The notes under the pieces are model-generated. The model was given only the letters and a program-made list of their open reading frames with translations. It searched no databases and was not told the DNA's origin. The translations under genes and the position numbers were made by a program. Positions 20,954-33,079 of a stretch of 64,000 nt of DNA are shown here, piece after piece. How positions within the stretch are numbered: the first letter of the stretch is position 1; the number at the start of each line of letters is the position of its first letter. The stretch is from Bugulina stolonifera (taxonomy: Eukaryota > Bryozoa > Gymnolaemata > Cheilostomatida > Bugulidae). The stretch covers positions 20,222,501 through 20,286,500 of the forward strand of contig OW285190.1 in NCBI GenBank assembly GCA_935421135.1, in the 5' to 3' direction.

Positions 20954-23218
20954 ATTCCTGAGCGATGCTGCTTTGTTGGTCACTCTATGGCTAATAACCT
21001 TGACCTGAGAATATTTGATGAGAAAGAGATCGTTCCTAATGGAAAGCTTGAGGACCTGATAGCTGCTGCTGTGAAGCTACTGGATTCTTCAACACTGCAA
21101 GGACATCGCGTTTGCTGCTATGTCTTCTTTGGCATCACTGATCTTTTAGATGTCAAACAGGGTCATGGATACCGTGAGGTGGTTTTGCGCGAAAGTGGGG
21201 ATACCCTTTTAATGTCTAAAATTGATTGGGCGGTGAAAGCTTTAAAAGATAAAGGGGTTCTTCCAATGCTGTGTACATTCCCCCCAATGAGCTTTGCCAA
21301 GCATAACCAGTTCCTGCTCAAAAATGGTCTGACTGGAAAACTTGAGTTGAAGTTGAAATATTCTGTTATGCAGGCTAAGTTAAATGAAAAAGTTGCGTCC
21401 CTTAACACAAGAATAGAACAACTGAATTGCGAAACAGGTGTAGTTACTTGTCAACTATCCACCAAAATATTTGTCCAAGACCGGGGCCGCTATATCTTGA
21501 AAGATGTCTACTTGAAAGATGGTCTCCACCCCACTAGTCAGGGAGCTACTCTTCTTAATGTCGAACTTGCCCAAAATCTAAGAAAAGCTAAACAAGGTAA
21601 GAGAAGTCCTGATTGGTTGAAAAAGTCACATCAGATTAAATCGTCGAGTTCAATAAGCTTTAGCATAAAGAAAAAAGAGGAGCAGTCGCTTAAAACAAAA
21701 AGTGAAGCTGCGAGTAAAACCTCCAAGTCTCCCTTTGTCCCTACTGGTGTACCACCTCCTGAGAGAAGAAGTCCATCTCCAAGACGGGCTCACTCAACGA
21801 GGCGATCTCGGTCACCAAGAAGGCGAAGTCGATCCCCTAGGCGAAGAAATCGGTCACCTAGACGAAGAAGTCGGTCTCTGAGAAACAGAAGCCGTTCACC
21901 TAGATGGAGCAGATCTCCTGGAAGAGATGCAAGAAGTGGTGCCCCACTACCTGGAGGAGAGTTTAGCAATGATTTGCCATCTCTGAACAGGAACGCAAGT
22001 TTGTTATCAGTAAGACCATTTAGTAATGACTTACCAGCACGCAATACCAATCCACAAAGCTCTCCATTTTACCAATCAATTCCGGTTCCACAGTCACAAG
22101 TACAGCAACAGCAAATACCAGATAAAATAGACCAAAGGCCAACTACAAAAGATAAAAAAACTCAAGGTTCTTTTACGTTGAGTGCTTTTCTTGGATCCCT
22201 CAGCGCTGGCAAGAATCATAATAATGATAGTGGGTCAGAGGAAAGCATGTCAATGTCTCCACCTAAAGGGGAAAAAGATCCAGATATAGAAATCATCACT
22301 CAGCCACCTCCAGATGTGATTTCCACTGACCAGACTTTCAATCTGGTTGATGCTTCAAATATAGATGGCCAGTTGACATATCATAGTCGTCCACGATCTA
22401 GATCTGCATCTCCATCTAGAAGATCAAGGTCACCTAGACAAAGGTTGCGCAGACAGAGATCGACATCTCGAACTCGAAGTTCTTATTCTAGAAGATCCCG
22501 TGGTCAAAGGTCTAGGTCTCGAACTAGAAGATCGAGGTCCCGCTCCAGGCACGATGATCGACATTCTAGTCGTCACAAATATCACCGATACTCTAAAACT
22601 GAGCGAAGAGCAAGGAGCCCTGAACGACGAACAAGGAGTACTGAAAGAGCAAGAAGCACATCCAGTACTGATAGGTTTGGCCGTACCAAAATGAAAAATG
22701 TAGAAGATAGATTTCAAGCTTCTGTTCCAGACCATAGAGAAGGCTTACTAGGAGATGCGCCACAAGCAAGTGGGCTTTTAGGGGATGCTCCGCAGGGGCT
22801 GCTCGGTGATGCCCCATCATTAGACAAATCTCATGATTTGATGTTTCATCGTTCTCGGGGAGGTTACGACAGTTTTGAGCTACTGGATCAAGAACTTAGG
22901 TCACCTGTTTCTGATGAATTTGATCACAAGAGGAGAGGTGACAGCAGGAGTTATGATTCTCTTGAAGAGCAGAAGAATAAAATTTTCAAAATGCTTCAGA
23001 AAGATTCGGGGAAAGATGATCCATTTAATGCTGCCCTAAACCAGATTTATCAAAGTGCTCAATCTGGGCAATTTCGAACCACTATCGGGCAGGCAGATGT
23101 GGGCAAATCATCAAACGATGGTACTTATGGTTATGGATTCGCAACTACTGCCGCAGAGCTCGGATATGGAGGCTATCAAGAAGATAGTAGTAAAGGTGGA
23201 TACGGTGGCTATAACTGA
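20954..23218 (+). CDS. SGNH-hydrolase-like + RS-domain exon, likely 3' part of the RBM-like gene
   Basis: Intron-free open frame of 754 residues counted from an acceptor (ggtttttatag|ATTCCTGAG) directly after an in-frame TAG. The first Met is at 20987. The frame upstream of it reads IPERCCFVGHSMANN, which looks like block I of SGNH/GDSL hydrolases (G-D/H-S), so the 20987 Met is probably not the true start. Counting from that Met, GITD at 49-52 resembles block III (GxND) and DGLHPTSQG at 178-186 is a good block V with the Asp-His pair. RS-rich stretches follow at about 258-318 and 465-568, then GLLGDAPQ repeats near 586-610 and a Gly/Tyr tail. The acceptor phase is 0, matching the phase-0 donor at 19812, so a 1,386-residue fusion is possible. 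RS domains suggest a nuclear splicing role. Catalysis is unproven: block I has His for Asp and block III has Thr for Asn. An independent gene with a 5' UTR intron is the alternative. Confidence 0.8.
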   Translation: MPERCCFVGHSMANNLDLRIFDEKEIVPNGKLEDLIAAAVKLLDSSTLQGHRVCCYVFFGITDLLDVKQGHGYREVVLRESGDTLLMSKIDWAVKALKDKGVLPMLCTFPPMSFAKHNQFLLKNGLTGKLELKLKYSVMQAKLNEKVASLNTRIEQLNCETGVVTCQLSTKIFVQDRGRYILKDVYLKDGLHPTSQGATLLNVELAQNLRKAKQGKRSPDWLKKSHQIKSSSSISFSIKKKEEQSLKTKSEAASKTSKSPFVPTGVPPPERRSPSPRRAHSTRRSRSPRRRSRSPRRRNRSPRRRSRSLRNRSRSPRWSRSPGRDARSGAPLPGGEFSNDLPSLNRNASLLSVRPFSNDLPARNTNPQSSPFYQSIPVPQSQVQQQQIPDKIDQRPTTKDKKTQGSFTLSAFLGSLSAGKNHNNDSGSEESMSMSPPKGEKDPDIEIITQPPPDVISTDQTFNLVDASNIDGQLTYHSRPRSRSASPSRRSRSPRQRLRRQRSTSRTRSSYSRRSRGQRSRSRTRRSRSRSRHDDRHSSRHKYHRYSKTERRARSPERRTRSTERARSTSSTDRFGRTKMKNVEDRFQASVPDHREGLLGDAPQASGLLGDAPQGLLGDAPSLDKSHDLMFHRSRGGYDSFELLDQELRSPVSDEFDHKRRGDSRSYDSLEEQKNKIFKMLQKDSGKDDPFNAALNQIYQSAQSGQFRTTIGQADVGKSSNDGTYGYGFATTAAELGYGGYQEDSSKGGYGGYN

Positions 23219-23457
23219 CTGCTCGTACATCTACTTGTATTTGGTTTTTGTTTACATTAAGTTTTTCTATTTGATCCATTGCTAAATATGCATAACGTTG
23301 TATTGCTAAAGAGTCGTAACTTTCAGGTTTACAATTCTGATGTACATAACTATTATAGATACACCTACACCAAACTTTAGTATTATGTTACATATATTGT
23401 ACAGTTGTGTATGTATCAATATAAACATCCTTGGTTTTAAGTTGTACCATTTTTACT

Positions 23458-23463
23458 AATAAA
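23458..23463 (+). promoter_or_regulatory. polyadenylation signal AATAAA
   Basis: Canonical hexamer 240 bases after the stop codon at 23218, followed by a T-rich stretch. It suits the 3' end of the RBM/SGNH-RS transcript. Confidence 0.7.
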
Positions 23464-23479
23464 ATTATTATATGTTACC

Positions 23480-26005
23480 AAAGTTAATGTTTTTTCCTCT
23501 CTTTAATCTGCAACATTTTGTTTATGTGAATTCTCTTCAACGACAGGCAATGGATTGAACAGGATAAGATGAGGATAATGATGAGGTGAGCTCCAGTTCT
23601 GATATCAACAGAGTCTGAGTTGAAGTGCAACGTTGTCCCAATCTATCTTGGGTTGCTGTTTGCTGTCACAGTGATAGTAGCAACACTGTTAGGCTGATAG
23701 ATTGATGGAGACCAGAAAGAGCAGTTATGGGAATATGGTTGCTGCTCTCTGCTTCTCCGGGATACATCTACAATGCTACCTTCAGTAGAGATATAGCACT
23801 AATAACACTCTACATATCTGCACCTCACCCTCGAGCAGCTACTCAGTTTATTCAAGTGTTATAGGTTGCGTTAGTTATGTAGTAGTGCAACTGTTAAATA
23901 TGCGTGAGTTTCGGTAATTTAATAGCTACCAAATATTAGTATATTGTAGACTAGCGCAATGGGTATCTAGTGTTCAGATACATGTACAAAGGTTGATCAC
24001 AGTAAAGTTGAGAAACAGTTGGAGCGTTGGATATCAAGGGCAATCATATTAATATTGTGCTCCATCAAATGACCATCTATCTACATGATGATTCTAGTAT
24101 TCCACTATTGAAAGTCAAAATACACATGACTAGTTACATGACTGTCATTGTGAGCACACAACTCCCATCTTTTCTCTAATATTACAATATTAATGATTGA
24201 AATCGACATAGCCATGCTACTAGGCACGGGGTAGGCAACTGTAGTAGGAGCATCAGCCTCAAGTAAGTGACCGTTACAGATGTTGTTATTGTACATACTC
24301 ATTTGTCTGCATGATGAATGTGTGGATATGGATAAATTGTGATACTTGTATGACCTTGGTAAAACCAGCTGGTAAATGCTGTCAGAGATATGTGTATGGA
24401 TGAAGTTTGCCTTACTACTATTTTGTTGTTCGATGTTTCAGGATTCATGGACATTGTGTACCAGGAATTTCACAAGACGGCAATGCGAGGAAACGAGAAA
24501 TCAAAATGGCAACAAACTTAATGGTATAACTACTCCCTACACCTGCTTTGGTCAAAATAATCTTTCCGCGAAACAACATATTCATGAATTTTATAAACAT
24601 GACTGCATGTTCAGTTGTTTTAACTTCATAGGATAACAAATACGATGCAATTATGCGCTGTCCTTTACCACTCTATTTATTTTATACCAGAAGATTTTTA
24701 TACCAGGCGTCTTAGTTTATATCAGAAGTTTTCTGCAAAAATAATGTTAATTGTGCTGGCTAGTATTGCAGTCCTCTCAAATGCTAGGTGGATGTCGGAA
24801 GTCGATACTTGAGGAAACCCTTTTCTATAAAATCATATTAAAATAACTTTTCCTCTACGGGTACGTTAGGAAAAATAGTATTAGTGTTATTTTGCTGGAA
24901 AAGATTTCTAATACATATTTTTCGTCTATTTTTGTTAAACCAAACTCGAAGTGCAATCTTGTTGCATATCTTGGCGTTGTGTAACAGCTCTTTTCGACTC
25001 ATTGGTAATTTGGTTCTTCAAGAATGTCAGACCGCTAGTGTCTAAATGTATCGTACATGAAATCTCCCTCATTTTATTCGAATGGTGGACGGAAGTATTC
25101 ATCTAGCAAACATTAGTAGGTAGCTATCTTGTCACGAGCAACCCACAATTATGCACACATTTCCACTTGCCGGTAATTGCAATCAGATGAGTTAATCGCT
25201 TGAAACGTCTGCATTGTCCACTCGGACGGCATGGAATTAAACTAAATGTTGATAGCTGTGTTGTAACAGACAATATGGATATCAACACCATAATCTTTGA
25301 CTGCACAGGGAATGCATGCATGTAGCTAAACAGAACAAGTCTACTTATATCTTACAACCTTGATGGTTGGATATATACTGTTCAAGAGAGGGCAACCACT
25401 AATTAGCATTCAACTTCCCAAGATGCTGAAAAGGGAAGCACTAAAATGTGTGCTCTCACGTGGCAGCTGTAGAGGCTAGTAATCACACATAATATGTACA
25501 ATAAACTTTATACATGTATACAGGCACCTGCCACTCTGTACAATAAACTATATACATGTATACAACTCAGGCACCTGCCTGTAACACACACATACACATG
25601 ATGCACCAACATTACATAGTCAATCATTATTATGATATTGTATCCCCTAAATTAGCAGATGACTTGCTAACAGGACTATATGTATAATTACAGTACACCC
25701 TTTGCCAATATAACATACTACTACATGTACCTGTTAACATGTTACATAACAGGGTTCTTATCTACCACCTCTACCCTACAATTATCACACTATATAATGG
25801 ACACACACCATACAGTGAAGTGAATATGTATATAATACACATATATGTAATAGATAGTATATAACACACATACATGTAATAGATACAGGTATTTTGTCAC
25901 CAACAAACGTCTAATACACTATCTTGGGTTTCTCTCTTATGACCAGAGTAAACTAAAGGAGAGATCCTCATCTGGTATTAGAAAAACAACATCATGATTA
26001 TCATA
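23480..26005. other. intergenic, weak exon-like segments only
   Basis: Three weak signals. (1) 23547-23585 has good splice borders and reads QWIEQDKMRIMM. (2) 23612-23697 reads SELKCNVVPIYLGLLFAVT plus VIVATLLG and a stop, a possible tail anchor, but its phase does not follow from the first. (3) 24443-24520 after tgtttcag reads FMDIVYQEFHKTAMRGNEK. None joins into a convincing gene. The rest is unique DNA. Confidence 0.3.
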
Positions 26006-26009
26006 TATA

Positions 26010-26985
26010 TACAAATACATGTACGTGTATATCTTATACTTGTATATAATATACAAATACATGTATGTGTATGTCTTATACTCATATAATTATATACAAA
26101 TACATGTACGTGTATATCTTATACTCATATATTATATACAAATACATGTACGTGTATATCTTATACTTGTATATCATATACAAATACATGTACGTGTATG
26201 TCTTATACTTGTATATAATATACAAATACATGTACCTGTATATCTTATACTTGTATATTATATACAAATACATGTACGTGTATGTCTTATACTCATATAT
26301 TATATACAAATACATGTACGTGCATGTCTTATACTTGTATATCATATACAAATACATGTACGTGTATATCTTATACTTGTATATAATATACAAATACATG
26401 TACGTGTATATCTTATACTTGTATATAATATACAAATACATGTACGTGTATATCTTATACTTGTATATCATATACAAATACATGTACGTGTATGTCTTAT
26501 ACTTGTATATCATATACAAATACATGTACGTGTATGTCTTATACTTGTATATCATATACAAATACATGTACGTGTATGTCTTATACTTGTATATAATATA
26601 CAAATACATGTACGTGTATATCTTATACTTGTATATTATATACAAATACATGTACGTGTATATCTTATACTTGTATATAATATACAAATACATGTACGTG
26701 TATATCTTATACTTGTATATCATATACAAATACATGTACGTGTATATCTTATACTTGTATATAATATACAAATACATGTACGTGTATATCTTATACTTGT
26801 ATATCATATACAAATACATGTACGTGTATATCTTATACTTGTATATCATATACAAATACATGTACGTGTATATCTTATACTTGTATATTATATACAAATA
26901 CATGTACGTGCATATCTTATACTTGTATATCATATACAAATACATGTATGTGTATGTCTTATACTTGTATATCATATATACAAAT
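26010..26985. repeat. 42-bp minisatellite, ~23 copies
   Basis: Unit contains ACAAATACATGTACGTGTAT followed by ATCTTATACTTGTATAT. At 42 bp the unit keeps frame and has no stop in three frames, giving 315-326-residue Tyr/Ile/Val-rich open frames on both strands, which I regard as artefacts. Confidence 0.95.
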
Positions 26986-27129
26986 GCAATCAACGTTGAT
27001 GGAAAACCGGTGGCCTTGCGTCTTGACAAATATCGCTGAGGCTTCTTGTTGAATGGCTAACACAAATGTTCCTAATCACTACTACAGACAAAATACAAAA
27101 TTCATAAGAAAGTCTTATTGTAGCAGGGA

Positions 27130-27176
27130 AGATAGGTGACACCAAGCCATACTGAGATTCAGTGGCTACCTATCGG
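27130..27176. repeat. interrupted hairpin
   Basis: GATAGGT pairs with ACCTATC, AGCCA with the GGCT side, and ACTGA with TCAGT around a two-base loop. It is short and could be chance. Confidence 0.4.
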
Positions 27177-27244
27177 GGTGTATGCATTGTAGGCTGCGTT
27201 GTTAGTGGTGTTACACTGCTACTGTCTGTGGGTTGCTATATGAC

Positions 27245-27535
27245 TATCCTATATGACTGTGTTATATACACTGTAATGTGGTACTGTGTTATATACACTG
27301 TAATGTGGTACTGTGTTATATACGCTGTAATGTGGTACTGTGTTATATACGCTGTAATGTGGTACTGTGTTATATACGCTGTAATGTGGTACTGTGTTAT
27401 ATACGCTGTAATGTGGTACTGTGTTATATACGCTGTAATGTCGTACTGTGTTATATACACTGTAATGTGGTACTGTGTTATATACGCTGTAATGTGGTAC
27501 TGTGTTATATACGCTGTAATGTGGTACTGTATATC
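27245..27535. repeat. 27-bp minisatellite
   Basis: About ten copies of GTGTTATATACGCTGTAATG followed by TGGTACT. The unit is a multiple of three, so long open frames appear on both strands. Confidence 0.95.
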
Positions 27536-27590
27536 CACAGGTGAGGTGTTGGTGTACTCGCACACACGGATGAACTGCACTGTATCTCAG

Positions 27591-28718
27591 GCTTAAAGAG
27601 ATAGTACACTACTACCAGCGCAGCCACTGTGAGGGTATGTTCTACACCAGTATATAATATATTATACATGTACATATACAATACCAGTTCTACACCAGTA
27701 TATATATATTATGCATGTACATATACAATACCAGTTCTACACCAGTATATAATATATTATACATGTACATATACATGTACAATACCAGTTCTACACCAGT
27801 ACATATATTATACATGTACATATAAAATACCAGTTCTACACCAGTACATATATTATACATGTACATATACAATACCAGTTCTACACCAGTATATATATTA
27901 TACATGTACATATACAATACCAGTTCTACACCAGTACATATATATTATACATGTACATATACAATACCAGTTCTACACCAGTATATATATTATACATGTA
28001 CATATACAATACCAGTTCTACACCAGTATATATATTATACATGTACATATACAATACCAGTTCTACACCAGTACATATATTATACATGTACATATACAAT
28101 ACCAGTTCTACACCAGTATATATATTATACATGTACATATAAAATACCAATTTCTTAATAGAATTGTGGTTGATGATGAGAACTTTTTCTGTTAGAACAG
28201 CGGATGTTAGAAGCTATCTCCTCCTTGACCTTTGTACTATCACAAAGTATTGGTTGCCTACATTCAGTTCTACTAGTATACAGTAAGTGATTGGATAGTA
28301 CTAGTATACAGTAAGTGATTGGATAGTACTAGTATACAGTAAGTGATTGGATAGTACTAGTATACAGTAAGTGATTGGATAGTACTAGTATGTATACAGT
28401 AAGTGATTGGATAGTACTAGTATACAGTAAGTGATTGGATAGTACTAGTATACAGTAAGTGATTGGATAGTACTAGTATGTATACAGTAAGTGATTGGAT
28501 AGTACTAGTATGTATACAGTAAGTGATTGGATAGTACTAGTATACAGTAAGTGATTGGATAGTACTAGTATACAGTAAGTGATTGGATAGTACTAGTAAT
28601 GGTATGTTTTCATATTCTTGTAGCAGAGCAGCCATGGGTAGCTGTAACACGGGAATTCCATAGAGGGGATGACTCCAGTAGCAAGTACTACGTCAGTACA
28701 TGGATGTATCATAGCTAG
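27591..28718 (+). CDS. possible gene fragment, three exons, unknown product
   Basis: Exons 27591-27634, 28196-28282 and 28624-28718 have consensus borders (ctcag|G, G|gtatgt; gttag|AA, ACA|gtaagt; tgtag|CA) and agree in phase. They read LKEIVHYYQRSHCE, then a 28-residue largely apolar helix (starting QRMLEAISSLTFVLSQ), then EQPWVAVTREFHRGDDSSSK and YYVSTWMYHS before a TAG. That TAG could be split by a further donor (GCTA|gtatgt). I recognise no family and found no upstream exon with the required phase. The bracketing arrays resemble those in the introns of the firm genes, which supports a transcribed locus. It could still be chance. Confidence 0.35.
27640..28150. repeat. ~45-bp minisatellite
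   Basis: About 11 copies of a unit with ACATGTACATATACAATACC and AGTTCTACACCAGTA. Confidence 0.95.
28264..28605. repeat. 28-bp minisatellite with repeated donor motif
   Basis: About 12 copies of AGTATACAGTAAGTGATTGG followed by ATAGTACT. Every copy contains ACA|GTAAGT, and the first copy holds the proposed donor at 28282. Confidence 0.95.
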
Positions 28719-28814
28719 TATGTATTCCATGTTTATTATACATGTATAATATGATGATAATATTCATGTACTAACAGTAGCTGGTATTGTTAGTAGCCTT
28801 AACCAGATTAGGTG

Positions 28815-29070
28815 TGTGTGTCTATATAAGACAGGTGTATGTATCTATATAAGACAGGTGTATATATCTATATAAGACAGGTGTATATATCTATATAAGA
28901 CAGGTGTATATATCTATATAAGACAGGTGTATGTATCTATATAAGACAGGTGTATGTATCTATATAAGACAGGTGTATATATCTGTATAAGACAGGTGTA
29001 TGTATCTATATAAGACAGGTGTATGTATCTATATAAGACAGGTGTATATATCTATATAAGACAGGTGTAT
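28815..29070. repeat. 23-bp minisatellite
   Basis: About 11 copies of TATATAAGACAGGTGTATGT plus ATC. Confidence 0.95.
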
Positions 29071-30446
29071 AACAGATACATGTATATTGTGTACTATGTA
29101 TTAGTAAGTGTGGGAGTTGTATACCCACTAATACTTACACATACTGCTGTATATTATGTACACAGAGAGAGAGAGAAATACTGGATGTCTGTCTATTGTG
29201 GAGCAGTGAATACATCATCTGCAGCTGTAGTAGAGAATAAGGGACAGATGATACTGATATATCTGCATACATATTATACTGTATATACTGGAGTAGAATA
29301 GCATAAACTATCACCATCTGCCATACCATTATATAGATTGGTATGTACCCACACACTGTATACTATGTGTATACTACTACCTCTACATAGAAATGACAAC
29401 TCCAACCTTTTACTAGCAAAGTCATTTCCTTCATTTCCTTCTCCAACAGCAGGAAATAATTTTATGGTTAAAACAAGAGTCTTCCTTAGTACAATCATAC
29501 TAACATATGTACCATGTGAGAGTTGTGTTCCCATGTATTCCATGTAGGCATGGGGCCACAACTCCCACACGTATTATATACAGTAAACAGTGTTTATATA
29601 TAACGGTCTGTACACTGACATGTATTATAATGATAATATTAGGATATCATTGCAGGAATAGGTGACATATATATAAATAATATTGTTGTATTCTAACAGC
29701 TTATAGTAATGTATGTAGGAGACAGCTATAGGTGTGTGTACATTATATGCAATGTATACATGCTATACTATACACTGTGTATAATATATGCAATGTATAC
29801 ATGCTATACTATACACTGTGTATAATATAGTGATAATATTATCTAGTTTTAACACATACTTGAGCTCTGTATTGTTTATTAACTAGTTGTCTATCACATT
29901 CACTACTTATAAATATGTGTGACAACACTGTATAATATACAGGTATATTATACAGTGTACAGAATATAAGGAGGTATAGCTGTCAGATACTATCCCATCT
30001 CTATATCTACTCCAATTAATACAGTATTGTTAGTACTGATAGTAAATACACAATACATGTACATGCCATGTGCCCCATGTGCCTGTAACACAGTATGGGA
30101 TGGAACCATATGACTATGAGTTGTATTACAGGTTCCATATGGACCTCCCCTGCTTACCCTATGGCTACTCACAGGCTATGCTCTGGTATCACAGGCTATG
30201 CTCTGGTCTCACAGGCTATGTCAGACTACATTCCTCCACAGAAGCACTGGACAGGATTAGAGGTAGATATATATTACTATGTGTGCTCATATGTCAAATG
30301 GTGATACTATGTTATGTTAGGTTACATGTAGTTAGTATTATAGCTGCAGGGTTTGTATTATTATACTACAGTTATAGTGGGTGCTACAGCTTACAGCCAG
30401 TACATTAGCAAGTATCTGCATACAACCTAAGGGTAGCACAAAAAAG
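29071..30446. other. intergenic, no firm gene
   Basis: It includes a two-copy 41-bp duplication at 29730-29830 and a short CACAGGCTATGCTCTGGT repeat at 30160-30220. Small open segments at 29166-29300 and 30130-30260 have possible acceptors but no consistent partners. Confidence 0.35.
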
Positions 30447-30700
30447 TGTTTTGCGACTTCTTGGACCAACCTGGGTGCAAATAAAAATCTAAAGATGGCA
30501 GTCCGGCCTAAGTCCAAAGGGCTATTGACCTGGGATTTTTCTTAGTCGGAGAAAACCATCCCTAGCTCATGAGGATTTTACTTTTGGCCCAGGACAGTGT
30601 GTTTGGGATCCTGTGACGGGATCCTGTGACAGGAGTGGGTGGGAAAGTACTTTAGCAACTTGGCCTGTGCTTAAAATTTATGTCTCTAGGACACTAAAAG
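30447..30700 (-). mobile_element. MITE copy (family A), degenerate
   Basis: Ends AGTGTTTTGCGACTTCTTGG and CTCTAGGACACT are inverted relatives of the family-A termini. It shares AAAGATGGC, GGGCTATTGACCTGGGATTT and AACCATCCCTAGCTCATGAG with the complete copy, reverse-complemented. A C13 run (30728-30740) lies just outside. Confidence 0.75.
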
Positions 30701-33075
30701 TTATATAAATTATAATTTATTTTCAAGCCCCCCCCCCCCCAAATTGTTATAGTGGTCATGGGTACATTACGTTATATTATGGTGCTAAATCTATATAGTA
30801 GCCAACTTGATTGTGCCACTAATGCTATTGTAGTAATACATGTAGTTGTGTATAATAGTATATGACCGCTATAATATACGATACATCATTATTAGATACT
30901 CCTCTCCCCTTGGAGCTGTGCACTTATTAGTCCTCAAATATTGCAAGATTTTATATTTAAATATGAATGATTAAACTGGTGCCAGGGTTCACCTGTTGGA
31001 TATCTGTTGGGTATCTGCTTGCTACGTGTAATTATATACACACATAGAGCTAGTGTTGTTTAGTGACACCGAAATAACACCCTTGGTATACGTATACACC
31101 TGCATGTTATACTAACTGTAATTACTGTACCACTTGCAGTCTCTACTACTACTACCAGTACTATCATTCACTACCATGCTATAAGTAGATATTGATATAT
31201 ACATGTATCATGTGTCATTTCTGGCAAAAGGCCTTCAGTAAGCTTTTTACCCTAAACATTGCTGCGCCTTTTCGTATCAAGGAGTATAAATAATACAGGA
31301 GATCCTATGTAGTGTCTACATCAAAAACACCTCTGCCCTGATTCGCAAAGAGAAGCCAGATTCTGGCGGGGTATGTGACCACATTGGGGTGGCTGGTTGA
31401 TGTAGTGGTCACTGACCATGCACTCCTATTGTGGAAGGTGAGCTCTTCCACTTCAGATGTCCATTAAATAGGATGGCCAAGTGGCTCGACAGTAACCAAA
31501 AACCATGTACATGTACATTTTGAATTCCAAGATGTCTTTCTTTGTTGAAAAGCAGATAATTCTGGAAATGCCTTGTTCCTAAATAAGCCCCATCTAATAG
31601 TGCAGTACATGATACGACGGTACAATTTGATGATGTCAAATTTTTACACAAAAGCACCACCTAATAACACATTAGGCTAAGAGGATAAAGTATATATATA
31701 ATATACTATACGGAGAGTTGCAGAACTCTATTATGGCTAAAACCATCGACTAGTGTTGTAAGCTTTACTCATGTGGGGTGGTTAGTACAGCACCCCCTCC
31801 CATACATAACATATTGTAGCCTAGAAGTACCTGAGGCTACACATTAGCTCTGACAGTTGATCCACATATCAACTGCTTAAAGTGATACAAATAGATGAAT
31901 ATAAATAGATGAATATATTATATAGACGTATTTAATGAAGTATATGTTTAATACTTCCTCTATGAATTCATCACAATAAATTTAATACTGATACATTTGT
32001 ATTAATAACTTCATAATATAAAACCATTTCATTCAAATTCAACTGGCATTAATATAATTAAGTATACTTATGTAATGTCACTAGGCAGCCATTTGTAGTG
32101 TCAGCTACATAAAGTGCCTTTCAGAGTAGATTGAAATATATTCCCATTGATATGCATTATGTAGTTATATATTAAACATACTATGAGGGTATACATGTAT
32201 ATACATTGTAGTACTATATATGCACCATGTAGTTATATATTATACATACTATGAGGGTATACATGTATATACATTTTAGTAAATATATACACCATGTAGT
32301 TACTGATCACACCGCTCTGCTGATATACACTTATTATCTATCTTGTAACCTTTGTGTAAAGTAGTATTATCTGTATACTAGAAGAGTGTCTATATCTGTA
32401 TCATACTCCATAGACAGCTTATATTATGTACCTGTTGTTATTTAGACATTGGGGAGGTGTGAACTGGTGTGTGTTATTATAATATGATAACACACAGTAA
32501 TTCACACATATACACTACAATAATAACTGTATAGTACTATTCATTCTTACTGAATACTGACCCTCTCAGTGCCCCAACCACATTCCAGTGACCATTTACT
32601 AGAGTTTGCTGTATCTGGTCAAAGCTGATCTCACTAGAAAATCTTCCAAATTTGTATACCTGCATTGCACATCTACTGATACTCACTGAGAGATAGCTTG
32701 AAAGATACTTTTAGTGTTTGGAGGCCCATTAGCCAATACAATTTCTGATTTAGGTTTTAAATTTTTATTTTTGTTGTGCTGTATAGTCTATTAACTCTAT
32801 TTCCAAATTTGTCATGCTATGGCTCACAGTTTACCAGTAGTAAGGAGTGCTGGGACCCAGGCCTGTGTAGGAAATGGAACCCAGGCCTACATGTATGTAC
32901 AAAGGGGGGGGGGGGGGGGCACGCCGGTGTAGGCTTTGTCTTGGGAATTCCTAGGAAAACAGCAGAATAAACATTTGGTATGAGATAACTTCACACTATA
33001 GTGAATAGTTTATGAGTGTCCATACTTAGTTATCCTACAATAGGTACATGTAGATGTTCAGGAGTATTGGTGAGG
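30701..33075. other. intergenic, no gene seen
   Basis: Unique AT-rich DNA. A tract of 16 G occurs at 32904-32919. A weak tRNA-like segment near 31390-31450 may be an old SINE. Confidence 0.4.
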
Positions 33076-33079
33076 TGAT

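Noticed and set aside
25124..25321. Small secreted Cys-containing protein on the minus strand (65 residues)
   Set aside because: It has a hydrophobic N-terminal part and several Cys, but no promoter, no splice context and no family. Open frames of this size are expected by chance.
26019..27039. 324-326-residue Tyr/Val/Ile-rich open frames on both strands
   Set aside because: The 42-bp unit is a multiple of three without stops. The same is true on both strands and in several frames, so openness carries no coding signal.
26985..27040. Rho/Rac-like fragment (INVDGKPVALRLDKYR)
   Set aside because: Only the short VDGKPV resembles Rac. No neighbouring G-domain motifs or splice sites were found.
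32904..32919. Run of 16 G as a regulatory element
   Set aside because: Homopolymer length is unreliable in assemblies and nothing nearby suggests function.
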